64,000 bases of DNA, from NCBI RefSeq assembly GCF_013255915.1, contig NZ_CP053896.1, positions 1,116,001 to 1,180,000 of the forward strand. The letters are read 5' to 3'. Below, piece by piece: positions 33,478-42,137 of the stretch. The notes under the pieces are model-generated. The model had not been told where the DNA came from. It was given only the letters and a program-made list of their open reading frames with translations, and ran no database searches. Each line of letters begins with the position of its first letter. The first letter of the stretch is position 1. The position numbers and the translations under genes were made by a program. Source of the stretch: Providencia rettgeri. GTDB taxonomy: Bacteria; Pseudomonadota; Gammaproteobacteria; Enterobacterales; Enterobacteriaceae.

Positions 33478-34695
33478 TTATTTGTTCAAAATTTCCTGGT
33501 GAAGCTGAATAACCTGGTCACAAAACTCTGTGGAGTTAATATGATAAGGACTCAAAATAAGTTGTCTTTTCTCTGTTATTATTAAATTTGCTGTTAAAGC
33601 ATCAATGAAGGCTTGATCTGCGATAGGATCCCAAAATGGAGCGCCATCAACATCTAATGCTGAAAAGCCTGCTGTTGGGATGATAAAGCGCACTTCACCA
33701 TTACAACGATTTAATTTTTCTGCAATCCAACGACCCATTTGCTGATTTTCTTCTTTGGTCGTTCTCATTAAAGTGACTTGAGCGTTGTGATGATAAAATA
33801 AGCGATTTTGGTAGTGTTCGGGCACAGTCGAAGGGCGGCCGAAATTCACCATATCGAGAGCTCCACAAGACATCACGCAAGGGGTTTGAGTGCGTTCAAT
33901 GGCACCAAAACGGTCTTCATCACAAGCTAATACCCCACCAAATAAATAATCACATACTTCGGTGGTTGTAATATCTAAAACAGAATGTAATAACTGGCTA
34001 TCAATTAGTTTTTCCATGGCTTTGCCACCACTGCCAGTCGCATGGAAGACTAGACAGTCATATTGCGCCTCTAACTCTGTTGTGAGCTGCTGTACGCATG
34101 GGGTCGTTACTCCGAACATGGTTAGTGCAATTGCTGGTTTTAAGTCATGTGGTTGTTCTTCGTCGTCAAACCAAACAGCTCCTGCTATTTGATTGGCAGC
34201 ATTTTTTAATACTTTGCGGGAAATGATATTCAAACCTGATACATCAGTGACGGAGTACATCATCGAAATATCACTCGCGCCGATATAACCAGAAATATCC
34301 CCTGATGCCATTGTGGAAACCATTAATTTTGGAATACCTACGGGCAATACTTGCATGGCGGGTGTAATGAGTGCGGTTCCACCCGAACCACCTAAACCAA
34401 GAATAGCGGCAACATCTGTTTGTGCAGCAAGATAAAGGCTGAAAGCGTGTGCCATAGCTTCAATGGCTTTACCGCGGTCACCACAGAAAACGGCCTCAGT
34501 ACCAAGTGGATGAAAACTTGCGACAGTGTGTGCGCTGATATCTGCGTTTTTTTCTAATTGCGTTGGTTGTGTTGTCAGGTCAACAGTACGTACCGCCAAT
34601 CCGGCGTTTTTGATTAATTCACTAACATAAAATAGTTCAGCACTTTTAGTGTCAAGCGTCGTTACAATATAAATAAAACCCGGATGTTTTTTCAT
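33478..34695 (-). CDS. Tm-1-like ATP-binding protein (UPF0261)
   Basis: A 405-residue protein of the UPF0261 family, homologous to the N-terminal domain of plant Tm-1, for which nucleotide binding has been reported. The start [17 protein letters not shown] is typical, followed by the glycine-rich loop [16 protein letters not shown], the [17 protein letters not shown] segment, [14 protein letters not shown] and a late [17 protein letters not shown]. The ATG at 34695 has AAAGGG. It is the first gene of the two-gene operon; two tandem 20-bp palindromes lie 46-99 bp upstream. The cellular role is unknown. Confidence 0.87.
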   Translation of the reverse strand: MKKHPGFIYIVTTLDTKSAELFYVSELIKNAGLAVRTVDLTTQPTQLEKNADISAHTVASFHPLGTEAVFCGDRGKAIEAMAHAFSLYLAAQTDVAAILGLGGSGGTALITPAMQVLPVGIPKLMVSTMASGDISGYIGASDISMMYSVTDVSGLNIISRKVLKNAANQIAGAVWFDDEEQPHDLKPAIALTMFGVTTPCVQQLTTELEAQYDCLVFHATGSGGKAMEKLIDSQLLHSVLDITTTEVCDYLFGGVLACDEDRFGAIERTQTPCVMSCGALDMVNFGRPSTVPEHYQNRLFYHHNAQVTLMRTTKEENQQMGRWIAEKLNRCNGEVRFIIPTAGFSALDVDGAPFWDPIADQAFIDALTANLIITEKRQLILSPYHINSTEFCDQVIQLHQEILNK

Positions 34696-34740
34696 ATACA
34701 AACCCTTTCAGAGTAAAACGAGCGTTGAATTTTTCATCAT

Positions 34741-34760
34741 AATGAGACTATAGTATCATT
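34741..34760. promoter_or_regulatory. Candidate TetR operator, copy 1
   Basis: AATGAGACTATAGTATCATT is an imperfect 20-bp palindrome. It is a near copy of a second site 34 bp further on, together spanning the promoter region of the Tm-1-like operon. Confidence 0.65.
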
Positions 34761-34774
34761 GCGGTTGATTGTAA

Positions 34775-34794
34775 AATGAGATTGTAGTCTCATT
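34775..34794. promoter_or_regulatory. Candidate TetR operator, copy 2
   Basis: AATGAGATTGTAGTCTCATT has 7-bp perfect arms AATGAGA / TCTCATT, extended by outer A/T pairs. With copy 1 it forms a direct repeat of palindromes, typical of sites bound by a TetR dimer. Confidence 0.7.
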
Positions 34795-35067
34795 TTTGGT
34801 TTATTATGACGTTATTGACTGATAATGTTTTTATCCTATTGATAAAATAGTATAAATTATTATTTATAGACCTGAGCTATTTTGAGTATATTTGGATATT
34901 TAAAAGATATAATTGTGATTGTTATGATTTTTGCTATTACTTTTAAATCACCTTTATGAATAATTTCTTTAAATCATCAACCAAGTGCATTTACCTATTC
35001 ACACTTATATGTTTTCATGAGCTCTAACTCATTTTATAGTAAGTGACAGTATTTTAAGGATAAATTA
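34795..35067. other. AT-rich upstream region of the TetR gene
   Basis: Very A+T-rich, with no open frame and no further repeat seen. It presumably holds the TetR gene promoter. Confidence 0.45.
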
Positions 35068-35700
35068 ATGTCTAAAACTAATTCACATTCAGAATACAAA
35101 GGGACACGAAAACGAACCTATGTATTGTTGATTAAGACGGCTTTAGATTTATTTGAAAAAGGGGCGATGCCTTCTGTTTCTGAGTTGGCACTTGAGGCGG
35201 GAGTTTCTCGTGCGACAGCTTATCGTTATTTTCCGACACAAGCCGATTTAATTACTGCAACGGTTAATGAAAGTTTAGGTCCTATTTTAACTTGGCGCCC
35301 GCAAAGTGAGCAAACCGAAGAGCGTATTGACGAGCTATTAACCTATGCTTTTCCACGTATGTTTGAACATGAAGGTGTTTTACGAGCCGCGCTGCAAGTA
35401 TCATTACAACAGTGGGCACAGGGGCGAGCAGCTCCACAAAGCATTAAAGATAAGCGTCTAGAACGCGGTAATCGTAAAGAAATTCTTGCAATGGTCACAT
35501 CGCCAATGAAATCAGAATATCCGCAAGAAATTATTGATAAAGTGATTCGTGCTTTTTCTGTTATTTATGGTTCTGAAATATTTTTAGTACTAAAAGATAT
35601 TTGGAAAATGGATGATGCTCAAGTAACACAATTAGCACAATGGATGTCCAAAGCGGTTATGAACCAAGCTCATGCTGATAACATAAAGAGAAGGAAATAA
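35068..35700 (+). CDS. TetR/AcrR-family regulator
   Basis: A 210-residue TetR-type repressor. The HTH is at about residues 17-60 (LIKTALDLFEKGAMPSVSEL, then AGVSRATAYRYFPTQADLI) and the ligand-binding domain is C-terminal and helical. It is divergent from the Tm-1-like operon, with two matching palindromes in between, and upstream of an AbrB-type membrane protein. It probably represses the operon and perhaps itself. The ligand is unknown. AAGGA precedes the ATG. Confidence 0.88.
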   Translation: MSKTNSHSEYKGTRKRTYVLLIKTALDLFEKGAMPSVSELALEAGVSRATAYRYFPTQADLITATVNESLGPILTWRPQSEQTEERIDELLTYAFPRMFEHEGVLRAALQVSLQQWAQGRAAPQSIKDKRLERGNRKEILAMVTSPMKSEYPQEIIDKVIRAFSVIYGSEIFLVLKDIWKMDDAQVTQLAQWMSKAVMNQAHADNIKRRK

Positions 35701-35896
35701 ATTTTTCACTGTACCGTGTCAATCTAAGTTAAAAAGATTTTTTCAGACCAAGTTAAAATAATAAGATCAAAACCTAATAAATAGATAAATATTGGTGGAT
35801 ATCACTAGGGTGATAAATAAATAAAAACTAAAGCTATATGGCTTAAATAATATGATATAAATTAGGGATATAAAAAGACTTAATGGTTAATACCAT

Positions 35897-36946
35897 ATGA
35901 AGAAATTATTAAAAATGATAGGTGGGATTTCCATCTGTGCTTTAATCGGTGGCGGGCTTACTTACCTAGGAGTTCCCCTTGCATTGATGTTTGGCCCGAT
36001 CATTGCCATTATCATTTTTCATCGTTTTGGTATTTCCTTCGCAATTCCTAAACACACCATTAGTTTTGTTCAAGTCACGTTGGGAACCTCTGTGGGCTTG
36101 ATGTTCAATCAAGTATCTCTTAATGAAGCGGACAATTTATTTCTTTTATTATTGATGTTGGTTGTTTGTTTGGCTGTGCAATTTTCGTTTAGTTTTTTTT
36201 GGTTTTACCGGAAAGTCGGTTGGACAAAACAAGAGGCAATGCTTGGCTCTGTACCCGGTGCTATGGCGGCAATCCTCGCATTAACAGACCACACCCATAC
36301 ACCGCCTCAGAAAATTGTTATTTCCCATACAATTCGCTTAATTATTCTTATCTTATTAGCAGGAATTGTTGTTGGCAGCGACGGTGACCCGCAACCGATA
36401 ATAGAATTGCCAGAATTGACATTAGTTTCAACGGCATGGCTACTGCTTATTATTGCTGTTGGGGTGATTTCAGGGGCCATTTTACAGCGTTTAAAAGTTC
36501 CTGCGCCTTTTATGTTGACGTCATTAGCGGCGGCAACACTCATTCAAGGTTGGGCTGATATCCCATTGAATTTTCCACTGATGTTGACTGAACTTAGTAT
36601 GGTATTGATTGGGATGAACATTGGTAACCATTTCATTGTGTTCCCACTTTCCTCGTTGATTAAAAATATATACTCTTCAGCTCAAGTCGTGGTGGTTAAT
36701 ATCGTGCTGACTTTTCTTATCACGGTATTTGCATCTTGGATTACAGGCTATGATATTTCGGTGTTACTGTTAGCTTGGGCCCCGGGAAGTATGGAAGCGA
36801 TGACATTCGCAGCAATTACCATGAATTTAGATGCAGGCTTTGTTATGTCAAACCATATTATCAGGATGGTAATTATTCAAAGTATTCCATCGATAGCTTT
36901 GTTTTGGCAAGAAAGAAGGCAGAAAAGAAAGAATAATTTAGAGTAA
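35897..36946 (+). CDS. AbrB-family membrane protein (COG3180)
   Basis: A 349-residue polytopic membrane protein with about 10-11 hydrophobic segments in two repeats of the AbrB duplication type (related to E. coli AbrB). These proteins are sometimes annotated as ammonia monooxygenase, which the sequence does not support. Paired motifs include GGGLTYLGVPLALMFGPI and ISGAILQRLKVPAPFMLTSL, and GSVPGAMAAILALT and WAPGSMEAMTFAA. Transport is assumed but no substrate is known. It lies about 200 bp after the TetR gene on the same strand; the ribosome-binding site is weak. Confidence 0.83.
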   Translation: MKKLLKMIGGISICALIGGGLTYLGVPLALMFGPIIAIIIFHRFGISFAIPKHTISFVQVTLGTSVGLMFNQVSLNEADNLFLLLLMLVVCLAVQFSFSFFWFYRKVGWTKQEAMLGSVPGAMAAILALTDHTHTPPQKIVISHTIRLIILILLAGIVVGSDGDPQPIIELPELTLVSTAWLLLIIAVGVISGAILQRLKVPAPFMLTSLAAATLIQGWADIPLNFPLMLTELSMVLIGMNIGNHFIVFPLSSLIKNIYSSAQVVVVNIVLTFLITVFASWITGYDISVLLLAWAPGSMEAMTFAAITMNLDAGFVMSNHIIRMVIIQSIPSIALFWQERRQKRKNNLE

Positions 36947-36950
36947 AGAA

Positions 36951-36985
36951 AGAAAACATGCAGGCGATATTTTGGCATGTTTTCT
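36951..36985. terminator. Bidirectional terminator between the AbrB gene and yacC
   Basis: Perfect 11-bp stem AGAAAACATGC / GCATGTTTTCT with a 13-nt loop, between convergent genes. Confidence 0.75.
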
Positions 36986-37005
36986 TGATGGGCTTTCTTA
37001 TCAGC

Positions 37006-37353
37006 TTACTTGACGTAAGCAAAGAGGCCAAGAGAATCCCGTGCAAGGGACTGGCATTTAAACTCAGTGGTGAGTGGTATCCCTTTTAGGTCACTATAAC
37101 TTTCTTTGTTAAGGGCGGTCATTTTTTCCGCATTATAGTTGCTAAGGTCCCATTTGTTACTTTTAGCAAAGTAAACAATGGCACGTTCAATTTCTCTATC
37201 TGGGATTTGTGAATACCCGCAATCATATTTTAGATAAATAAAAACAGCCGTGAGATCAGCAAGATCTTCAGCTTCGTTGTTGGAAAGAGCTCTGACAGAA
37301 TTGGTTATCCCCAACAGAGTCATTAAGCATGACATCAATATAAATTTGCGCAT
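37006..37353 (-). CDS. yacC: YacC-family small exported protein
   Basis: A 115-residue protein with a signal peptide (cleavage near VRALS, about residue 23). It matches E. coli YacC through ALSNNEAEDLADLTAVFIYL, the DCGYSQIP segment and the end SLARDSLGLFAYVK, with two conserved Cys probably forming a disulphide. Its role is unknown (PulS/OutS-like pilot lipoproteins are distant relatives). It is divergent from cueO, as in E. coli, which marks the start of the conserved synteny block. Confidence 0.88.
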   Translation of the reverse strand: MRKFILMSCLMTLLGITNSVRALSNNEAEDLADLTAVFIYLKYDCGYSQIPDREIERAIVYFAKSNKWDLSNYNAEKMTALNKESYSDLKGIPLTTEFKCQSLARDSLGLFAYVK

Positions 37354-37467
37354 TCGTTATTCTATCTGTTTTCTATGTCAAGTTACGTTAGCATAAGAAT
37401 AGAATTGTTAGTCAACTATATTTTTCTTAAATCCATGTAATAAACCCACATTTTTAGAGTGGCTTTA

Positions 37468-37498
37468 TTGACCTTCCTGTAAGGGGAAGCTTTATCAT
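37468..37498 (+). promoter_or_regulatory. CueR-type promoter of cueO
   Basis: A -35 TTGACC (37468-37473) and a -10 TATCAT (37493-37498) are separated by 19 bp. The spacer carries the MerR-type dyad ACCTTCC-N5-GGGGAAG. The overlong spacer with a central dyad is the hallmark of CueR-activated promoters. Confidence 0.85.
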
Positions 37499-37593
37499 AC
37501 CTCCATTAAACCATGTTTTGCTTCGAAAGTGTAATTTGTCATAAATTACACCACTGATGATTATCGATTTGATAAATAAAAGGAAGGTTATCA

Positions 37594-39210
37594 ATGCTAC
37601 GTCGCGATTTTCTTAAGTTAAGTGCTATCACATATGCTGCAAGTGCGCTGCCTATTTGGAGCCGCATCGCGGTAGCAGCAGGAAATTATCCAACATTAGC
37701 GATTCCACCCTTATTGGAGCCTGATGCGCAAGGCAACATTCAGGTCGTTATTCAGCAGGGCGTTTCGCAATTTGTTCCAGGAAAGCAAACGACGACATGG
37801 GGTTATAACGGTAATTTATTAGGCCCTGCAATTAGTTTGAAAAATGGACAAAATGTTAATATCAATATTATTAACAAACTGGCAGAAGACACCACGGTTC
37901 ATTGGCACGGTTTAGAGATTTCAGGTGAGCAAGATGGCGGCCCTCAAGCGATAATCCAACCAGATACAAGCCGTAAAGTGAATTTTACGGTAAATCAAAG
38001 CGAAGCGACATGTTGGTTCCATCCTCATACTCATGGAAAAACCGGCTACCAAGTGGCGATGGGGTTAGCTGGTCTTGTATTAATTAAAGATGATGACAGC
38101 ACAAAACACGGCTTACCAAGCGATTGGGGTGTTGATGATATTCCTGTCATTTTGCAAGACAAACGCTTAAAAGATGATGGGCAAATTGATTACCAGCTTG
38201 ATGTGATGAGTGCGGCTGTGGGGTGGTTCGGTGACATCATGCTAACGAATGGTGCTGTTTATCCTAAACATGTTGCCCCGAAAGGTTGGCTGCGCTTAAG
38301 GTTATTGAATGGCTGTAATGCTAGAAGTTTAAATATTTCCACCAGTGATGGACGTAAAATGTATGTCGTTGCGAGTGATGGTGGTTTATTAGCCGAGCCG
38401 ATTGCGGTAACAGAATTACCTATCTTGATGGGAGAGCGTTTTGAAGTATTAATTGATGTCTCCGATGGTCGTGCATTCGATTTGGTAACTCTACCTGTCG
38501 GGCAAATGGGTATGACGATCGCACCATTTGACCAGCCTTTGCCAGTACTGCGTATTGAAACAACGTTGACGAAGGGAGAAGGTGACTTACCATCAACACT
38601 TGCAGCAATGTCTGCTATTCCTTCTCTTGCTGGCTTAAATCGCCGTCGTTTCCACTTAATGATGGATATGCGTTTGGACATGCAAGGCATGATGATGTTA
38701 CGTGAAAAATATGGTGACCAGGCCATGGGTAACATGGGCGGTCATGGTGCAATGATGGGGAATATGAACCACGGTAACATGAATGCAGGTAATATGAATC
38801 ATGGAAATATGAATGGCAAAATGGGAAGTGGCGGCCACTGTGGTACAGGTTCTGATGGTTTGGATATTCATAATGCGAATACTATTAATGGGCAAGTTTT
38901 CTCAATGACGCATCCTGCATTCAATGCCCCTATGAATCAACAAGAAATTTGGGTCGTTTCAGGGCGCGGCGATATGATGTTGCACCCATTCCACGTCCAT
39001 GGCACACGTTTTCGTATCCTAAAAGAAAACGGCCAAGCCGTAGCGCCTCATCGCCAAGGGTGGAAAGATATTGTTAAAGTGGAAGGGCAGGTGAGTGAAA
39101 TTTTAGTCGAGTTTAAACACCCTGCAACTCAACAGCACCCTTATATGGCCCATTGCCATCTTTTGGAGCATGAAGATACAGGAATGATGTTGGGCTTCAC
39201 TGTCAGTTAA
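37594..39210 (+). CDS. cueO: Multicopper oxidase CueO
   Basis: Periplasmic cuprous oxidase that protects against copper. The Tat signal starts [11 protein letters not shown]. Copper-ligand motifs are complete: HWHG at 103-106, HPHTHG, HPFHVHG and the terminal [13 protein letters not shown]. The methionine-rich insert typical of CueO (about residues 355-415) carries repeated NMNHG and GNMN units that bind Cu(I). The length of 538 residues is somewhat above the 516 of E. coli because of a longer Met/His-rich loop. A CueR-type promoter lies about 95 bp upstream. Confidence 0.96.
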   Translation: MLRRDFLKLSAITYAASALPIWSRIAVAAGNYPTLAIPPLLEPDAQGNIQVVIQQGVSQFVPGKQTTTWGYNGNLLGPAISLKNGQNVNINIINKLAEDTTVHWHGLEISGEQDGGPQAIIQPDTSRKVNFTVNQSEATCWFHPHTHGKTGYQVAMGLAGLVLIKDDDSTKHGLPSDWGVDDIPVILQDKRLKDDGQIDYQLDVMSAAVGWFGDIMLTNGAVYPKHVAPKGWLRLRLLNGCNARSLNISTSDGRKMYVVASDGGLLAEPIAVTELPILMGERFEVLIDVSDGRAFDLVTLPVGQMGMTIAPFDQPLPVLRIETTLTKGEGDLPSTLAAMSAIPSLAGLNRRRFHLMMDMRLDMQGMMMLREKYGDQAMGNMGGHGAMMGNMNHGNMNAGNMNHGNMNGKMGSGGHCGTGSDGLDIHNANTINGQVFSMTHPAFNAPMNQQEIWVVSGRGDMMLHPFHVHGTRFRILKENGQAVAPHRQGWKDIVKVEGQVSEILVEFKHPATQQHPYMAHCHLLEHEDTGMMLGFTVS

Positions 39211-39230
39211 CAGCAATATTTATTTTCAGA

Positions 39231-39265
39231 GAAAATGCAGTGTGAAATTTTAGCACTGTATTTTC
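39231..39265 (+). terminator. cueO terminator
   Basis: 12-bp stem GAAAATGCAGTG / CACTGTATTTTC with one mismatch, followed by a T-rich stretch, 21 bp after the stop. Confidence 0.65.
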
Positions 39266-39336
39266 CTTTATTAGTATATGCGTGCTGCCTATGTTAAAAT
39301 TACGTGCTTTCCATTCCCATAGATGCGTAATAGAAG

Positions 39337-39873
39337 ATGAAACATACCCTTGAAGTGATGATCTCTGAAGAAGAGATTGCTCAACGAATTAGTGAATTAG
39401 CTGATAAAATTAGTGCTCATTATCAAAAGCTTGATGGTGAATTAGTCCTTGTTGGCTTGCTGAAAGGTTCATTTATTTTTATGGCTGATTTATGCCGTAA
39501 GATTGATGTTCCTCATGAAGTCGATTTTATGACTGTTTCAAGTTATGGCAATGCGATGACATCGAGCCGTGATGTTAAAATTGTCAAAGATTTGGACGAA
39601 GATATCCGTGATAAACACGTATTAATCGTCGAAGATATTATCGACTCTGGTAATACTTTAAATAAAGTTCGTGAAATTTTCGAATTACGTGGCCCTAAAT
39701 CTGTCGCTATTTGTACATTACTGGATAAACCTTCACGTCGCGAAGTGCAGGTTCCTGTTGAGTGGATTGGTTATTCTATTGAAGACAAATTTGTGGTGGG
39801 TTACGGTATCGACTACGCTCAACAATATCGTCATCTGCCTTATATTGGTCATGTAACGTTACTTGAAGAATAA
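39337..39873 (+). CDS. hpt: Hypoxanthine phosphoribosyltransferase
   Basis: Purine salvage enzyme making IMP from hypoxanthine and PRPP. The 178-residue product has the PRPP-binding motif [14 protein letters not shown], the flexible-loop segment VSSYGN and the C-terminal [19 protein letters not shown]. The length and sequence match E. coli Hpt. The order cueO-hpt is conserved. It provides the step after adenine deaminase, although that operon is over 30 kb away. Confidence 0.96.
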   Translation: MKHTLEVMISEEEIAQRISELADKISAHYQKLDGELVLVGLLKGSFIFMADLCRKIDVPHEVDFMTVSSYGNAMTSSRDVKIVKDLDEDIRDKHVLIVEDIIDSGNTLNKVREIFELRGPKSVAICTLLDKPSRREVQVPVEWIGYSIEDKFVVGYGIDYAQQYRHLPYIGHVTLLEE

Positions 39874-39878
39874 TATTT

Positions 39879-39928
39879 GGTGACCTTATAAAGAAGAGCC
39901 GCGTTTAGCGGTCCTTCTTGTTGTCACC
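39879..39928. terminator. Hairpin between hpt and the fimbrial operon
   Basis: Imperfect 50-bp inverted repeat: outer GGTGAC / GTCACC and inner AAGAAG-CCGC / GCGG-CTTCTT around a short loop. It lies between convergent units and probably ends one or both. Confidence 0.55.
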
Positions 39929-39980
39929 ACACATAATAGGTTTAGCAGTGTGCTGAGCGCCACAGTAGGGCGTTTTTCTA

Positions 39981-40526
39981 TTATTCGTAAGTCACTTCTA
40001 CGTCCATAGTCGCATTGGCTTTACCTGGAAGAATCGTTTTTTCCATTTGTATATAATACGAGTTAAAGTATATCGATAGTTTTCCGTCAACATTTGACGG
40101 GGAAACCAAAGTACCACGGCCACCTATTCCCATCCTATACCACAGCGTTCGGTCATTACTGTATTCTATTCTTATTCCAACACCTCTGGCTCTATCAGAA
40201 GAGTTATCTATATCTAGAACTGTGTTAGAACCTGAATATTGACGTCCTTGAAGAGCAATATTAATTTTAGTGTCTTTATCGCAATCAAAATCAATCTGCC
40301 ATCTCACATCTTTGCTTTGCGTGTTGACACCACTACCAAAGCCAGACTGGCCAATAGTATAATCACCAAGATGAACATTTTGTATTCTTGATGATTGGAC
40401 GGAGCAAGTATTAGAAGATACTCGTCCTGTAATATTAAAAACGGCATCATAACCGAATGATTTAAAAGAAAATAATGATGTCATTATTACAAAGCAATGA
40501 ATTGCATATTGAGTTTTTTTATTCAT
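39981..40526 (-). CDS. Fimbrial minor subunit (last gene of fimbrial operon)
   Basis: A 181-residue chaperone-usher pilin-like protein. It has a signal peptide ending near SFGYD, then an Ig-like pilin domain with the usual Cys pair (in SNTCSV and FDCDKD) and the C-terminal donor-strand motif ending in TMDVEVTYE. It is 9 bp downstream of another subunit gene and probably forms part of the fibre tip or an adaptor. GGGGAAG precedes the ATG. Confidence 0.85.
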   Translation of the reverse strand: MNKKTQYAIHCFVIMTSLFSFKSFGYDAVFNITGRVSSNTCSVQSSRIQNVHLGDYTIGQSGFGSGVNTQSKDVRWQIDFDCDKDTKINIALQGRQYSGSNTVLDIDNSSDRARGVGIRIEYSNDRTLWYRMGIGGRGTLVSPSNVDGKLSIYFNSYYIQMEKTILPGKANATMDVEVTYE

Positions 40527-40535
40527 TGCTTCCCC

Positions 40536-41084
40536 TTAATTATTTCGTACAACGAATGTAATAGAGGCATTTGCCGTACCTGGTGTTGCGCTATTTGCTA
40601 ATTGCTTATAGCGCGCACGCAATTGAACTGTATTAGTTCCTGAAATTGTCCCTGCCGCACTAATTAAGGTGCTGACTTCATTTGCATTTTTTGCTTCCCA
40701 ACGTTTGCGCTCGGGTGAATAAGCTTCAACTTGAATTGCCATTCCGCTCGCTGAACCTTCAGTCTGATCCAACTCAAATAGCTTTCTATCTAGTGCAGCA
40801 GGAGTTCCTTCTAAGGCGCCACTCACTTGTCGATTTACTGTTGAACAATTAAAAACCAAATCAAATTCCACCCAATCCGTCACTGAGTTACGAGGGAAAT
40901 TGCTTCCATCCCCCTCAAGAAACCACATTCCTAAATCAACACCTTGTGCAGCAGAAGAGATGCTACACGTTTCACCTTTAATCGAACCTGTAAAATTCAC
41001 CTTGATATAGGCATCCACAGCCATCACATTCATTGGCATTAGAGATATAAAAAACAGTACAAATAGATTTAAATTATGTTTCAT
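40536..41084 (-). CDS. Fimbrial minor subunit
   Basis: A 182-residue exported pilin-like protein. It has a signal peptide ending near VMAVD, a Cys pair in GETCSIS and FNCST, and the C-terminal beta-zipper motif NASITFVVRNN. The ATG at 41084 has AAGGGTC with 7-nt spacing; the in-frame start at 41141 would overlap the adhesin gene by over 40 bp and hide the signal peptide. It is the fifth gene of the operon. Confidence 0.86.
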   Translation of the reverse strand: MKHNLNLFVLFFISLMPMNVMAVDAYIKVNFTGSIKGETCSISSAAQGVDLGMWFLEGDGSNFPRNSVTDWVEFDLVFNCSTVNRQVSGALEGTPAALDRKLFELDQTEGSASGMAIQVEAYSPERKRWEAKNANEVSTLISAAGTISGTNTVQLRARYKQLANSATPGTANASITFVVRNN

Positions 41085-41100
41085 AAATAATGACCCTTGA

Positions 41101-42129
41101 TCATTTATACACAAGGGTAACCGTAACCTGTGCATTACCATGAGTTGCCTTCACTTCATTCGATGTTTTGACATATCTGAATTCAAATGTTTTTGTGACA
41201 ATGGGGCTCAGACTTGCTTTATCCAGCAAGGAATAGACATAATTGTTGGATAAGGTACGGTCTCCTCCTAATTTCAATGGGGAAGATTGACCCGCTTCGT
41301 ATACTCGCACCGCAAACCCAGGGTTTTCGCTTTCATTTTCTAAATAAATAATATCTGTATTTATATTACTTGGATGCAAGTTATCAGCTACGGTGTAGGC
41401 TACAGACATGATGGCAGGGCAGTTAATCGTAATCGACTGTTGAGCATGGCCAAAGGTATCTCCTATATTTAACGAGCGAACTTTAGCGATGTCATGGACG
41501 CCGAGGTCGACCGATTGTCGAACTGATGAAACTGCACAAGTGCGTTGTGCCCATGAAATCAATGTTGATGCAGGCAATATTTCCCCTACTGATGAGACCC
41601 AATTCATATCACCACTGCATTGCACTTTGACTGGATTAAAATGTGTAACAGCTTTATCCGTTCCTTCAATATCTCCTTGAACGGTTTTGACATACATCAT
41701 TCGTGTTTCAAGTTGTAGCGATGATGAGCCATCAATGGCACTAATTTCGCTATTATTTCCTGTTAATGGATACCATTGGCTCGTTCCTTTTTGCCTTAAT
41801 GCCATGACATAACCCACGCCATTAATGCCAGTGCTAAAAACGGGGTAACTCCCTGATCCATCATTAATCACCATTCCTACGGGTTGGCTATTTACTTGAG
41901 GAGTAAAATTAAAGTTTCCCGGCCCTTCAGCAACACATAATTCTTGATTCCCTGTAGATTCAAATTGCTTCCAGCCATTACCCAATATCGCTTCACGGGG
42001 AAGTTTATGAGCTGCCGTATCAATTTCTAAATCCCCTAAATTGATACGAAACTGCCCGACACTGAGCGCGTTAAATGAAAACAAGGTAATACCAACCAAA
42101 GCAATAATTTGTTTTATATTCATATTCAA
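41101..42129 (-). CDS. Fimbrial tip adhesin (two-domain)
   Basis: A 342-residue exported protein, about twice the size of the pilins, as expected for a tip adhesin. A signal peptide ends near NALSVG. An N-terminal domain of about 170 residues has no pilin features and presumably binds the receptor. A C-terminal pilin domain has Cys in QRTCAVSS and INCPAI and ends in VTVTLVYK. It is placed after the usher gene, as is usual for adhesins. The receptor is unknown. Confidence 0.82.
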   Translation of the reverse strand: MNMNIKQIIALVGITLFSFNALSVGQFRINLGDLEIDTAAHKLPREAILGNGWKQFESTGNQELCVAEGPGNFNFTPQVNSQPVGMVINDGSGSYPVFSTGINGVGYVMALRQKGTSQWYPLTGNNSEISAIDGSSSLQLETRMMYVKTVQGDIEGTDKAVTHFNPVKVQCSGDMNWVSSVGEILPASTLISWAQRTCAVSSVRQSVDLGVHDIAKVRSLNIGDTFGHAQQSITINCPAIMSVAYTVADNLHPSNINTDIIYLENESENPGFAVRVYEAGQSSPLKLGGDRTLSNNYVYSLLDKASLSPIVTKTFEFRYVKTSNEVKATHGNAQVTVTLVYK

Positions 42130-42137
42130 AACCTATT

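Noticed and set aside
38259-38735. 158-codon antisense frame inside cueO
   Set aside because: It overlaps the conserved multicopper oxidase coding sequence and has no recognisable features of its own.
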